NCBI GenBank assembly: GCA_902497145.1 | Contig: CABVDR010000002.1 | Span: forward strand, 30,569 to 94,568 | Length of the DNA: 64,000 nucleotides | Source of the DNA: an uncultured Oscillospiraceae bacterium | GTDB lineage: Bacteria; Bacillota; Clostridia; Oscillospirales; Oscillospiraceae | Reading direction: 5' to 3' | Shown here: positions 52,329 through 59,653 of the stretch, in pieces | How the letters are laid out: each line of letters starts with the position of its first letter | How positions within the stretch are numbered: the first letter of the stretch is position 1 | Position numbers and translations under genes: made by a program | Notes under the pieces: generated by a model | Database searches by the model: none | What the model was told of the DNA's origin: nothing | Seen by the model: only the letters and a program-made list of their open reading frames with translations

Positions 52329-53014
52329 TAGATGGAATCAGCAAAACAAGGCTATATACCATCTTCTCAGGGATGAAACAGCGGTGCTATAATCCAAATT
52401 CTCCGCATTACAAGTGGTACGGAGGTAAAGGCATTTCCATTTGTGATGAATGGATGGGAGAGGAAGGGCTTTCCCGATTCATGGAGTGGGCCTTGAGCAA
52501 TGGCTATGAGGAACACTTGACGATTGACCGTATTGATAGCGACGGCTCATATAGCCCGGAAAATTGTAGATGGATTACGGGCGCCGCAAATTCTTCGAGG
52601 ACAAAAAACACAAAAATACAAGAGATTGAAGAAATTGCAGAATGTAACTCTGTACGAACCCTGGAAAAATTCGGCTATAAAGTGATTCGTTCTGGAGATG
52701 CTTATTTAATATCTCCTCCAGGCTGTATAAGTCCAGCCTTTTACCTTCTTTACCCAGAAACCATTATGTGGGTAGCCACTATTCTATTGGACACAGCGGA
52801 TATGGTCGCCCCTGACAGCACCCAGGAGCGTCCCCAGGCCGGGGGGCTCCAGTTACCCACGGAAGCGCTGAAAACCGCCCAGGAGGCCGCAGAGGCCACC
52901 GGGGAGGCCGTTTCCAAGTTCGTGGAGCGGGCCGTGGTCAGTGAGGCGGAGCGGGACAAGCGGTCTTGGCGTATGGGTATCAACCCAGCCACCGGGAAAA
53001 AGGCCGGGGAATAA
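52325..53014 (+). CDS. Phage HNH/AP2-type DNA-binding protein with added C-terminus
   Basis: This 229-residue protein has RLYTIFSGMKQRCYNPNSPH, YGGKGISICDEW and LTIDRIDSDGSYSPENCRWI in residues 9-86. That is the pattern of phage proteins linked to HNH homing nucleases and AP2 DNA-binding domains. The last 60 residues (EALKTAQEAAEATGEAVSKF) are a separate helical segment that looks like a fusion. Base composition shifts from AT-rich to GC-rich at about 52800, supporting a join of two parts. It could be a homing-type nuclease or a DNA-binding accessory. Confidence 0.55.
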   Translation: MIDGISKTRLYTIFSGMKQRCYNPNSPHYKWYGGKGISICDEWMGEEGLSRFMEWALSNGYEEHLTIDRIDSDGSYSPENCRWITGAANSSRTKNTKIQEIEEIAECNSVRTLEKFGYKVIRSGDAYLISPPGCISPAFYLLYPETIMWVATILLDTADMVAPDSTQERPQAGGLQLPTEALKTAQEAAEATGEAVSKFVERAVVSEAERDKRSWRMGINPATGKKAGE

Positions 53015-53148
53015 TCCGCCGGTTTGTGTTCCATAAATGTTCCGCCGTTGTTCTCCCCGCAGCGCCGAACTTGTGTTCTATCTTGGTGTATGGTATAATA
53101 AGATAGTTTCTTTCTTCATGCGCCCGTCCTGCCTTTCTGGCGCACAGA

Positions 53149-53182
53149 AAAACCCCTCACTCTTGCGAGTGAGGGGTTTTTT
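53149..53182. terminator. Bidirectional terminator at the end of the tail gene operon
   Basis: AAACCCCTCACT/AGTGAGGGGTTT with a 6-nt loop and A/T runs on both sides lies between convergent genes, just after the tape measure stop. Confidence 0.9.
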
Positions 53183-53184
53183 GT

Positions 53185-54981
53185 TTAAAACAGGGCTGCC
53201 GATGTGTTGACCGTAGAGCCGGCCGCCACCTGCTCGATCAGAATGTCTCGGATGGTGTTGGCCAAGTTGATTCGGTCCGCCTGGGTGTTGCCCGTGTTCT
53301 GCCCGGTCACGTTGATGACCGGGGTCTGGGCGGTGAGGTTGATGTTGTTCACATAGCGCCGCTCCGCCACATCCACCAAGGACTTAAGGTCCTCACTGGA
53401 CATATCAACGGACTTTTCGATACTCCCAACACTGTCGGCAATGCTAGAAAGATTGTCGCTTGTATCCGACATTTTAGAGCCCAGGGGCGCTGCCGCTGCA
53501 TTAGATAGGGAGAAGTCAGACAAAGAGTTTGCCAGAGACGATCCAATAGAAGAAAACTTGTCCATTGTGGGCTGGTATTCTATTTTCTCCATGCGGTCAA
53601 TTTTGATCTGATTTTCTCCAAAGGTGTCGTTCACCCACTGGCTCATGCTGGAGCGAAAGCCCGCAACCGCGCCGGACATGTCCGTTTTTAATACTGCGTC
53701 AATGGCTCCGGCTACTGTCTCAACCACGCCTAAAATATTGTCGAACGTATCAAAAAACAGGTGGGCTACCGCGGCAACTGGGTCATTAAACACATTAGCA
53801 AAAAATTCTGCGAATGTGGCGAATATGTTCCACGCATCCGCTACCAGGTTGTAAACCAGGGCGTACAACCACCCAGCAGCAGCGCCTATTGCAGAAAAAA
53901 TTTGTTCAGATGTCACGCCGGCCGCCATAAGACCAACGACAAAAGAGGAAACTAACCCAACGATTAAAAGAATGGGCGCAGCAGCGGCCAAAGTAGACAC
54001 AGCGGCCAAAAGCATTTGAGCGGCAAATACTCCGGCCACTACGGCGGCCACAGTCATTACAGATTGGAAATTATTCCCTATGAAGGTAACCACTTGGGAT
54101 AACGCATCAAGCAGCACTCCCAAAGCACTTCCACCAACTCCTGCCAAAGTTTCCAATCCGCGAGAAAGCTTCTGACCGGCGTCACTATTTAGCGCTTTTG
54201 TCAATTTATCAATGTGACCTTGCAGCTTTTGAAGTGACGCCACAACAGCCCCCCCAAGCAAATTTGAAAGTGAATCTCCAAGAGAGTTCCAACTGTTTTG
54301 GATTGACTCCGGGGCGCGCTCTAGGGATGACTTCAAGAAATTTATAATACGGCTCACAGAAAACAGGGTCAGGGCAAAACGGTTAAACTGTTTCCCTAGA
54401 CTGTCGTAGGCTTTTTCTGCGCGGTTGACTCCAGAGAGCTTCTGCAAAAATCTCCCAAGGGCTGAACGCGCTTTGTCCAAGGCGTTTCCGTGCCGTTCTT
54501 GTGCTCCTGCAGCTTTGTCTGCAGAATACGAACTTTCAGCAAGGGAAGAGGCTGCAAGCTTTCCTTCTTGGGCAAGCTGTCTTAGGCCCACTCTCACGAT
54601 CATGTCAGAGGCTTCCATCTGGTCAGCCGCATTTGTCCAGACCAGACCTGCCTTTTGCATTTCGGACTGCAGCTTTTTTAAGTATGCGTCGGCTTCCTGG
54701 TCGGTAAATGCGTTGTGAATGGCAGATTCAAGCCCGGATAGCTGATCCACCAAAGCCCCGGTTGCTCCGCTCATTCTGGATTCTGTCTGGTAGAAAGCCT
54801 GCGCCTCCTGAATGGAGCTTCTCAACCCCGTTGCCATCTTTAAAGCCCCATTTGTGAGCCTTGACATTGCGGAATGATTCTCTTGGGACTTTGCCGCCGC
54901 CTTGCTGAGTTTATCAATATAGCGGTCTAATGTGCTTGTAAATCTATCTTCAAGAGAAAGCTGTTCTCGTACTGTTGCCAC
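53185..54981 (-). CDS. Phage tail tape measure protein
   Basis: This 598-residue protein has an N-terminal coiled-coil part (to about residue 190), central hydrophobic stretches near residues 285-400 (MTVAAVVAGVFAAQMLLAAV), and a helical C-terminus. That is the standard tape measure layout. It starts at GTG 54981, 1 bp after the tail chaperone fusion stop. Position directly after G/GT chaperones is the classic tail order. About 600 residues would set a short siphophage- or myophage-type tail. It is the last gene of the leftward operon, and no further tail genes follow. Confidence 0.88.
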   Translation of the reverse strand: MATVREQLSLEDRFTSTLDRYIDKLSKAAAKSQENHSAMSRLTNGALKMATGLRSSIQEAQAFYQTESRMSGATGALVDQLSGLESAIHNAFTDQEADAYLKKLQSEMQKAGLVWTNAADQMEASDMIVRVGLRQLAQEGKLAASSLAESSYSADKAAGAQERHGNALDKARSALGRFLQKLSGVNRAEKAYDSLGKQFNRFALTLFSVSRIINFLKSSLERAPESIQNSWNSLGDSLSNLLGGAVVASLQKLQGHIDKLTKALNSDAGQKLSRGLETLAGVGGSALGVLLDALSQVVTFIGNNFQSVMTVAAVVAGVFAAQMLLAAVSTLAAAAPILLIVGLVSSFVVGLMAAGVTSEQIFSAIGAAAGWLYALVYNLVADAWNIFATFAEFFANVFNDPVAAVAHLFFDTFDNILGVVETVAGAIDAVLKTDMSGAVAGFRSSMSQWVNDTFGENQIKIDRMEKIEYQPTMDKFSSIGSSLANSLSDFSLSNAAAAPLGSKMSDTSDNLSSIADSVGSIEKSVDMSSEDLKSLVDVAERRYVNNINLTAQTPVINVTGQNTGNTQADRINLANTIRDILIEQVAAGSTVNTSAALF

Positions 54982-54982
54982 G

Positions 54983-55608
54983 TTATTTCACCTTCATTTC
55001 GTCTCTAAGCTTTTTGGCTTCGTCCATGCTCCGCATAGCAAAAACCATCACAAGGGCCTTTTCCTCTGGCGGTAAATTGTTGTACTTGGACGGGGGCCAG
55101 CCAAGGTTGACAAAGCAGTAATAAGCTACCAGGGTGTCAACCTCCCACCGGTCCCCGCGAATTAGTTTTTTGCCTCTTCCTCCCAGTCCTCACCAATTCC
55201 TGAAATTTCAGCGATTGCGTCAGAAAGCTTCTGATACTCGCCGGCAAACAGAATCTTTTCGGGGACAAGAAGGGGGCTTACTACGCCGGTGCCGTCGCAC
55301 ATCTCTTTGCTGGAAAAATCGGGGTCAACCGTGGCCGCGACGATCAAGGATCTGGAATACTTCACCTTGTCAAAGTCGGTCACCTTTGCGCCAGTTCGAT
55401 CCCGATAAACAGAAGTGGCTGCCTTAACAAGGGCGCTGTTTTCCTCTTGTGTCACCGGCTTGATCTTGAAGGGACGCAGAACGGGGTTCCCGTCTTTGTC
55501 TAAAATGGGTTTCCCATCTTCGTCTCGCTTTACAAATCGCTTGGAAATGAATACCTCTCGCTCTTCGCCGGACGTAATAGGGTTCAGAAAATCAGAAAAT
55601 TTACTCAT
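54983..55608 (-). CDS. Tail assembly chaperone GT fusion (-1 frameshift product)
   Basis: Ribosomes slipping -1 on A AAA AAC at 55171-55165 bypass the TAA at 55162-55164. They add about 60 residues encoded in the other frame, including WPPSKYNNLPPEEKALVMVF, to make a 208-residue protein. That second frame has no start codon of its own with a site but is fully open to TAA 54983. Phage lambda and most long-tailed phages make G and GT by the same device. GT binds the tape measure during tail assembly, and the tape measure gene follows immediately. Confidence 0.8.
55162..55608 (-). CDS. Tail assembly chaperone, G-type (XkdN-like)
   Basis: This 148-residue protein, MSKFSDFLNPITSGEEREVF at the start, resembles XkdN-type tail chaperones. 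It is an acidic soluble protein with KPVTQEENSALVKAA in the middle. It ends EEEAKN at a stop overlapping a slippery heptamer. It is made as the major product, while the GT fusion is the minor one. Confidence 0.8.
   Translation of the reverse strand: MSKFSDFLNPITSGEEREVFISKRFVKRDEDGKPILDKDGNPVLRPFKIKPVTQEENSALVKAATSVYRDRTGAKVTDFDKVKYSRSLIVAATVDPDFSSKEMCDGTGVVSPLLVPEKILFAGEYQKLSDAIAEISGIGEDWEEEAKN
55165..55171 (-). promoter_or_regulatory. Slippery heptamer A AAA AAC for -1 frameshifting
   Basis: The zero frame reads GCA AAA AAC TAA, so the X XXY YYZ heptamer sits directly before the stop, the strongest known bacterial context. A GC-rich stretch follows within 10 bases. Confidence 0.8.
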
Positions 55609-55624
55609 ATTTAGTTTAGCTCCT

Positions 55625-55744
55625 TTACTTCATGTTGTTGTGGTTGGTAAATTGCGCGTGCTTCTTGGCAAGGGATAAATATCCTGTGAACGCCTTGGCA
55701 ATGGATAAATATCCCGTGAACGCCTCAAGTAATTTTTTATTCAA
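55625..55744 (-). CDS. Small protein with a 10-residue tandem repeat (39 aa)
   Basis: A TTG start at 55744 behind GGAGGTGA gives a 39-residue protein. It contains AFTGYLSIAK and then AFTGYLSLAK, encoded by a 30-bp tandem duplication with few changes. The repeat could be a recent duplication by slippage. It sits between the 87-residue gene and the tail chaperone gene. Function unknown. Confidence 0.5.
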   Translation of the reverse strand: MNKKLLEAFTGYLSIAKAFTGYLSLAKKHAQFTNHNNMK

Positions 55745-56000
55745 CTTTGTCACCTCCTTCCAAATATTCATTGATATACTCACACACGGAGCGGGAAACG
55801 GGATCCACCCCCCGCCCCTCCGTGTGCTCATATCCCACGATCCGGCCCCGGGGGCTCTGGGGGCCATGCTGCAGCAGGTAGGTGAGCGGGTCATCATCGG
55901 TGAAGAACTTGGAGCCGTCCTCCAGGGTGAAAGCTGTCTTTCCTTCCTGGGCCCGCGCCGTCACCGCCTCCAGGTGGCAAAGTCGTTTCAATAGGTTCAC
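55737..56000 (-). CDS. Phage protein of unknown function (87 aa)
   Basis: GTG 56000 behind AAGGAGG opens MNLLKRLCHLEAVTARAQEG. The middle segment FTDDDPLTYLLQHGP is acidic. The start overlaps the stop of the terminase-like gene and the end overlaps the 39-residue gene, so it belongs to the same transcript. Not recognised. Confidence 0.65.
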   Translation of the reverse strand: MNLLKRLCHLEAVTARAQEGKTAFTLEDGSKFFTDDDPLTYLLQHGPQSPRGRIVGYEHTEGRGVDPVSRSVCEYINEYLEGGDKVE

Positions 56001-56368
56001 TGTCCGGCCTCCTTAAACGATTTTTCCAGGGCTTCCACCCGCTCCAGGATGTCCACCCGCTCCGTCAGCTTCAAGCAATATTCCAGAGTAGACCGGGCGG
56101 CCATGATCCGGGCTTGTGGGTTTCCCGGGGTCTCTGCAATCTCCCGCAAGGTCTCCAGCGCCGGGGAAATACCTTGTCGGGCCTGCTGGGCTGCATCCCG
56201 CAGCAAATCGCCGCAGGCTTGCCGGTATCGCTCAATAAACGCCTTGTCTTTCATGTACTCCCGCAGGGTTGTCTCGCTGATCCCGGCGGCCTTTGCTGCC
56301 TCTGCCTGGGTGCGGCTTACCAGGAGCGCCTGCAAAGCTCGTTCTTTTCGTGGTGTCGTTTTTATCAC
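55997..56368 (-). CDS. Probable terminase small subunit
   Basis: This 123-residue protein opens with an N-terminal helix-turn-helix (ALQALLVSRTQAEAAKAAGI, TTLREYMKDKAFIERYR). A helical region with MAARSTLEYCLKLTE and a C-terminal coiled coil follow. The layout is that of small terminases that pick the packaging site. No large terminase is present, a hallmark of satellites that redirect a helper phage's packaging. It could also be another HTH-type phage regulator. Confidence 0.55.
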   Translation of the reverse strand: MIKTTPRKERALQALLVSRTQAEAAKAAGISETTLREYMKDKAFIERYRQACGDLLRDAAQQARQGISPALETLREIAETPGNPQARIMAARSTLEYCLKLTERVDILERVEALEKSFKEAGQ

Positions 56369-56401
56369 CTCCGCTGGTGGTTTCTATCGTTTTCCGCTGG
56401 T

Positions 56402-57007
56402 TTACACGGGGGTCATGTACTGCCGCAACCCCCGGGACACGGCGGGCCGTCTGAGAGCCCGCAGGGCCCTATTGTGGGCCTTTGCGTCCACCTTCTCACC
56501 CCACCAGTACCGCAGCACCACCGCCCGGCGCTGATCCGCTGGGAGGGTGTCCAGCGCTTGCCGTATTGCCTCATTCATCTGGGCTGCCGCGTCCCGCTCC
56601 CCTACGCTCTCCAGTTCTTCCTCTGCCCGCTGATCTGGTAGAACGTCGGCCAGGTAAAGCGGGTCTCCCTCGCCGTCCGTCAATGGAGCGTCAAGAGACA
56701 TGGAGTCTTGGAGCGGGTCCAGGCGGTCCCGCTGCGTTCGCTGCCCGGTGGCCAATGTAAACGCCGCTTTGAGCCGCAAGGCGTACATGGACAAGAACGA
56801 CCCAGCGTCCGGCCTCCAGCGCTCCAGGGCATCCAGGAGGGCCAGGAACGCCTCTTGCTGCAAGTCCTCGACGGTGATACCTCCGCGCCCTGCTGCCGCC
56901 CACCGGCGGGCCTGCTGATAGGCAAAGCGCTGCACTTGCTCCCAGAGGGTGAGCAGCTTGTCCCGCTCCCCGGTTTTGAATGCCTGTGCTAATTCTTCAT
57001 TGCTCAT
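56402..57007 (-). CDS. Phage-type sigma-70 family factor
   Basis: This 201-residue protein has a region 2 near residues 30-90 (FAYQQARRWAAAGRGGITVEDLQQEAFLALLDALERW) and a truncated region 4 (LDTLPADQRRAVVLRYWWGEKVDAKAHNRALRALRRP). It resembles the sigma-like late regulators of Clostridia phages. It precedes the terminase-like gene and may direct transcription of the packaging and tail genes downstream. Confidence 0.8.
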   Translation of the reverse strand: MSNEELAQAFKTGERDKLLTLWEQVQRFAYQQARRWAAAGRGGITVEDLQQEAFLALLDALERWRPDAGSFLSMYALRLKAAFTLATGQRTQRDRLDPLQDSMSLDAPLTDGEGDPLYLADVLPDQRAEEELESVGERDAAAQMNEAIRQALDTLPADQRRAVVLRYWWGEKVDAKAHNRALRALRRPAVSRGLRQYMTPV

Positions 57008-57061
57008 TGTAAGCTGCCCCTTTCCGTGGTAAAATGTAAATGATAATGCCCACGGTAGGCG

Positions 57062-57106
57062 TGCCCCGGGATTGTAACATATGTTACAGTCTCGGGGCTT
57101 TTTATT
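57062..57106 (+). terminator. Hairpin with T-tract in the + direction
   Basis: GCCCCGGGATTGTAAC/GTTACAGTCTCGGGGC with an ATAT loop is followed by TTTTTATTTTTT on the + strand. The genes on both sides run the other way, so it would end antisense rather than sense transcripts. Confidence 0.6.
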
Positions 57107-57108
57107 TT

Positions 57109-57615
57109 TTACTCAATCAGCTTTGCAATTCCATCCAGCTCGCTTCTCAGCGTTTCGCGGTAAGTTTCAATGGCAGCGTCCACCATGTGGATCCCGGGCA
57201 CGTAGCTGGTCTTTGTGCCTACTACAATGCCCACGTCTTTGCTCGGGTCGTAATCCAGCAGACCGGAATAGGGATTGATGTACAACCCTGGGACAAAGTG
57301 CCGATCCATCCGGTGGCCATCGTTGACGTAGGACGCATATTCCTTGTCATTGGCTAAAACTGTCACGTATGTGCTACCACCAGACAAACCAACTCCCATT
57401 GGCTCCACTTTGCTGTCCGTGGCCCAGTGCTGTTTCATCCCACCGCTGCGGGTGTTGGTTCCACTGAGGTCGTCCTGCGTTTGTGGCGTCAGCTCTGCCG
57501 CTTTTTCCACGGCTCGAATGGTGGCGTTTTTGCAGGCGTCTGCAATTTTATCCACAACATCAGCGCGGACCGTTTCAAGCTGCTTTATTCTTTGCTCAAT
57601 GGTCAGCGTTGCCAT
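57109..57615 (-). CDS. HK97 gp10-like phage protein
   Basis: This 168-residue protein has features of the HK97 gp10 head-tail or minor tail family. They are an N-terminal helix (QRIKQLETVRADVVDKIADA), the segment DLSGTNTRSGGMKQHW, and a C-terminal helix starting at VDAAIETYRETLRSEL. Its ATG overlaps the upstream stop (TAATG). Such proteins join the head-tail interface or tail tube. It is separated from the other tail genes by the sigma and terminase-like genes. Confidence 0.75.
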   Translation of the reverse strand: MATLTIEQRIKQLETVRADVVDKIADACKNATIRAVEKAAELTPQTQDDLSGTNTRSGGMKQHWATDSKVEPMGVGLSGGSTYVTVLANDKEYASYVNDGHRMDRHFVPGLYINPYSGLLDYDPSKDVGIVVGTKTSYVPGIHMVDAAIETYRETLRSELDGIAKLIE

Positions 57616-58151
57616 TAGTCACCACTTCGATTCTTGTGCGGGTTGCGGGCCGCGTATGCGTCCTCGGACTGCTCGCACATAATCAGGAAGCGGCCGGCGC
57701 TGTCCGTAGTGGCCAGCCGATCCTCCCAGGGGGCCCGCTGCCGGGGCTTGTGGGGGTACTGCACCCTGGTATCCTTGGGGGCGTCCTGCTGGTCCTTGTG
57801 GGGGTTGCGGGCGGCATAGGCCGCCTGGGCAAAATCACAATTTGCCTCATACGTGGCCTGCCGGATAGCATCCAATAAAGATGTCATCCCGTCATCATTG
57901 GGAGTGCCCATTTTCGCATCCCGCTCCCGCAGCCGTCTGGCGTTTTCCCGCCGCTGGGCCTTTTTCGCGGCCATGACATCCGCAGCCGCCGGGCGCTTTT
58001 CCTTTGCCAGTTCCTCCAGCAGAGCAATGACACGGTCCAGCTTCTTCTTCATATCGGGGTCCCGCTCCTTCGGCACTTTGGTAATCTCGTCCCGGACAAC
58101 CACGCCGTGAATGGGCATACACTCGCCATAGAAACAGACTCTTTTACTCAT
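57615..58151 (-). CDS. Phage protein of unknown function (178 aa)
   Basis: The N-terminus CFYGECMPIHGVVVRDEITK is followed by a Lys/Arg-rich coiled coil (residues 30-85). The motif AYAARNPHK appears twice, near residues 112 and 165. The duplicated motif suggests a short internal repeat. It overlaps the next upstream gene by 8 bp. No family recognised. Confidence 0.6.
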   Translation of the reverse strand: MSKRVCFYGECMPIHGVVVRDEITKVPKERDPDMKKKLDRVIALLEELAKEKRPAAADVMAAKKAQRRENARRLRERDAKMGTPNDDGMTSLLDAIRQATYEANCDFAQAAYAARNPHKDQQDAPKDTRVQYPHKPRQRAPWEDRLATTDSAGRFLIMCEQSEDAYAARNPHKNRSGD

Positions 58152-58356
58152 TGATTTTGCCTCCGTTCATGTTGTTCAGAATCACATTTTCCCACGCCTG
58201 GGCCTCTGCGTCGGGAAGGTGTACCCCGGGGTTTTTCTCCACAATGTCGTGGAGCTGCCCGGCCCATGCCATTTCGTCAACGGTGCCCCCGGCGGTTTTG
58301 AGCGTTTGCAGGTGTTCCGTGATCCGCTCCCGGTAAAAGTCGTAAGCGCCCATCAT
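58144..58356 (-). CDS. Phage protein of unknown function (70 aa)
   Basis: MMGAYDFYRERITEHLQTLK opens a 70-residue acidic helical protein. Either of the first two ATG codons could start it. It overlaps both neighbours by a few bases, so it lies in the same leftward transcript. Function unknown. Confidence 0.65.
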   Translation of the reverse strand: MMGAYDFYRERITEHLQTLKTAGGTVDEMAWAGQLHDIVEKNPGVHLPDAEAQAWENVILNNMNGGKINE

Positions 58357-58943
58357 TCCACCTCCTGGAAGTCTCGCTGCATTTCCTCCACCTCTCTAAA
58401 AACACTACGCCTTGGCATGATGTCGCCGCCAAGTGTTGAGAGGTCCGCCACCTGAGACCAGAGTGTTATCTGGCTGTTGGCAAAGGCAGAAAGGGCGGAG
58501 AGGTCGGCCTGGGTCTCCGTCCAGAACCGATCCAGGGCCCGGGCCTTTTCGTCGGCTACGGTGAACCGCTCTTTATCTCCAGACACGGTGACACCGGACA
58601 GGAGGCCGATCTGGGCAGAAATCGCGGCTTTCTTGGACTCCAGGCCTTCAAGTTCTGTCTGGATAACTCCAAGGGCGGCGGAGTTGCCGGAAATCGTGGC
58701 CTCTGCCAGCCGGGGGCCGTATTCGGCCACCTTTGCCTCCAGGTCCTCCTGCTGATCCTTCAATTCCTCGATCCGGTCAGTAATCGCCGCCGCTTTCTCC
58801 TGTTTGTTGGAAAAGTAGCTATTGACGGCCTGCACCGTCTCGTTGATCTGGCGTTTCAGTGCGTCGATGATCTCTCCCCGCAGCTCCAGCGCGGCGGCGC
58901 CGCCGTGCTTCTTGAAGCAATCTAGTTTCTTTTGGTCAATCAT
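58353..58943 (-). CDS. Coiled-coil phage protein (196 aa)
   Basis: Residues 20-120 form a long heptad-rich coiled coil (ALKRQINETVQAVNSYFSNK onwards, IEELKDQQEDLEAKVAEYGP). A helical C-terminus follows. It overlaps the relic resolvase gene by 8 bp. The length and coiled coil could fit a scaffold, a recombination accessory or an SMC-like helper. Not identified. Confidence 0.65.
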   Translation of the reverse strand: MIDQKKLDCFKKHGGAAALELRGEIIDALKRQINETVQAVNSYFSNKQEKAAAITDRIEELKDQQEDLEAKVAEYGPRLAEATISGNSAALGVIQTELEGLESKKAAISAQIGLLSGVTVSGDKERFTVADEKARALDRFWTETQADLSALSAFANSQITLWSQVADLSTLGGDIMPRRSVFREVEEMQRDFQEVE

Positions 58944-59275
58944 TCTGTTTCTTCACTCCTTGATTTTTAAATATGTCCAGCCAGTCCGAAAGCTGCATGG
59001 TCACCAGCCACGGCTCCCGGTTCCTCCGGTGAAACACCGTGGGGGGCCCCGTCCTGGAACTTCTCAGCGTCCCGGACGGCCTGGGCCATTGCCTGGGATA
59101 TGTTCAGCCGCTCCACCCGCTTGCACTCGATATGGACGCCAGGAAGGCCGGACAGATCCGGCTCCTCCCCGTAGCTCTGGGAGCGGCCAGGCTCCACACG
59201 GTATCCGTGGGCCTGGAGGATGTGGGCCAGCTCGATCTCACCGGCCCGGCCTTTGCTCTGTGATGACTTGCCGAT
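58936..59275 (-). pseudogene. Holliday-junction-resolvase-like gene, frameshifted
   Basis: Two frames join into one resolvase/VRR-type nuclease. The first gives KSSQSKGRAGEIELAHILQA, the central GVHIECKRVERLNISQAMAQ and EKFQDGAP. After a one-base change in a run of six C (59041-59050) it continues as TVFHRRNREPWLVTMQLSDW. The acidic and Lys residues of the PD-(D/E)xK core (EPDLS, ECKR) are kept. No ATG, GTG or TTG opens the first frame at its ribosome site (GGGAGG, then GTA ATC). Either two lesions or a sequence error plus an odd start explain this. Confidence 0.7.
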
Positions 59276-59448
59276 TACTGGCCGCCTCCCTCCAGGTCAT
59301 GCAGGAACGCGTCTAAATCGTCCATCGTTCCATGCGTAACCATGCCGCCGGTCTGAATGTCGATCAAATAGAAATCGCCGTTGCGCTGCTTGCGGATGTA
59401 CATTCCCCGGCTGTCCGCCATCCTGTCAAGAAATTTTCTCTGATTCAT
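59275..59448 (-). CDS. Small phage protein (57 aa)
   Basis: MNQRKFLDRMADSRGMYIRK opens a 57-residue protein with a compact beta pattern (GDFYLIDIQTGGMVTHG). The ATG at 59448 follows AAAGGAAAATGAG. It ends where the resolvase relic begins. Function unknown. Confidence 0.65.
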   Translation of the reverse strand: MNQRKFLDRMADSRGMYIRKQRNGDFYLIDIQTGGMVTHGTMDDLDAFLHDLEGGGQ

Positions 59449-59488
59449 AATCTCATTTTCCTTTCTTTGTTTTTTTTGGGGGGGGAGC

Positions 59489-59653
59489 GGGTTGCGGCTG
59501 GGTTACGGCCTCCAAGTCTTAAAACCCTTGCGCCCCAAGGCTTTCAAGTTTTGGGTTGCGTGGGTTGCGTATGAAATACAAATTTCTCTATATGCTTTGC
59601 TTTTTTCAAAATAGATTAAACAATAGGAAAGTTGCGCAACCCAGCCGCAACCC
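59489..59653. repeat. Iteron-like GGGTTGCG repeats with a 16-bp inverted repeat
   Basis: GGGTTGCGGCTGGGTT (59489-59504) is a perfect inverse of 59638-59653. Two more GGGTTGCG copies lie in between (59553-59570), and T-rich sequence (59571-59630) is next to them. The cluster abuts the end of the primase/helicase gene and could be a replication origin for element B. Confidence 0.55.
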
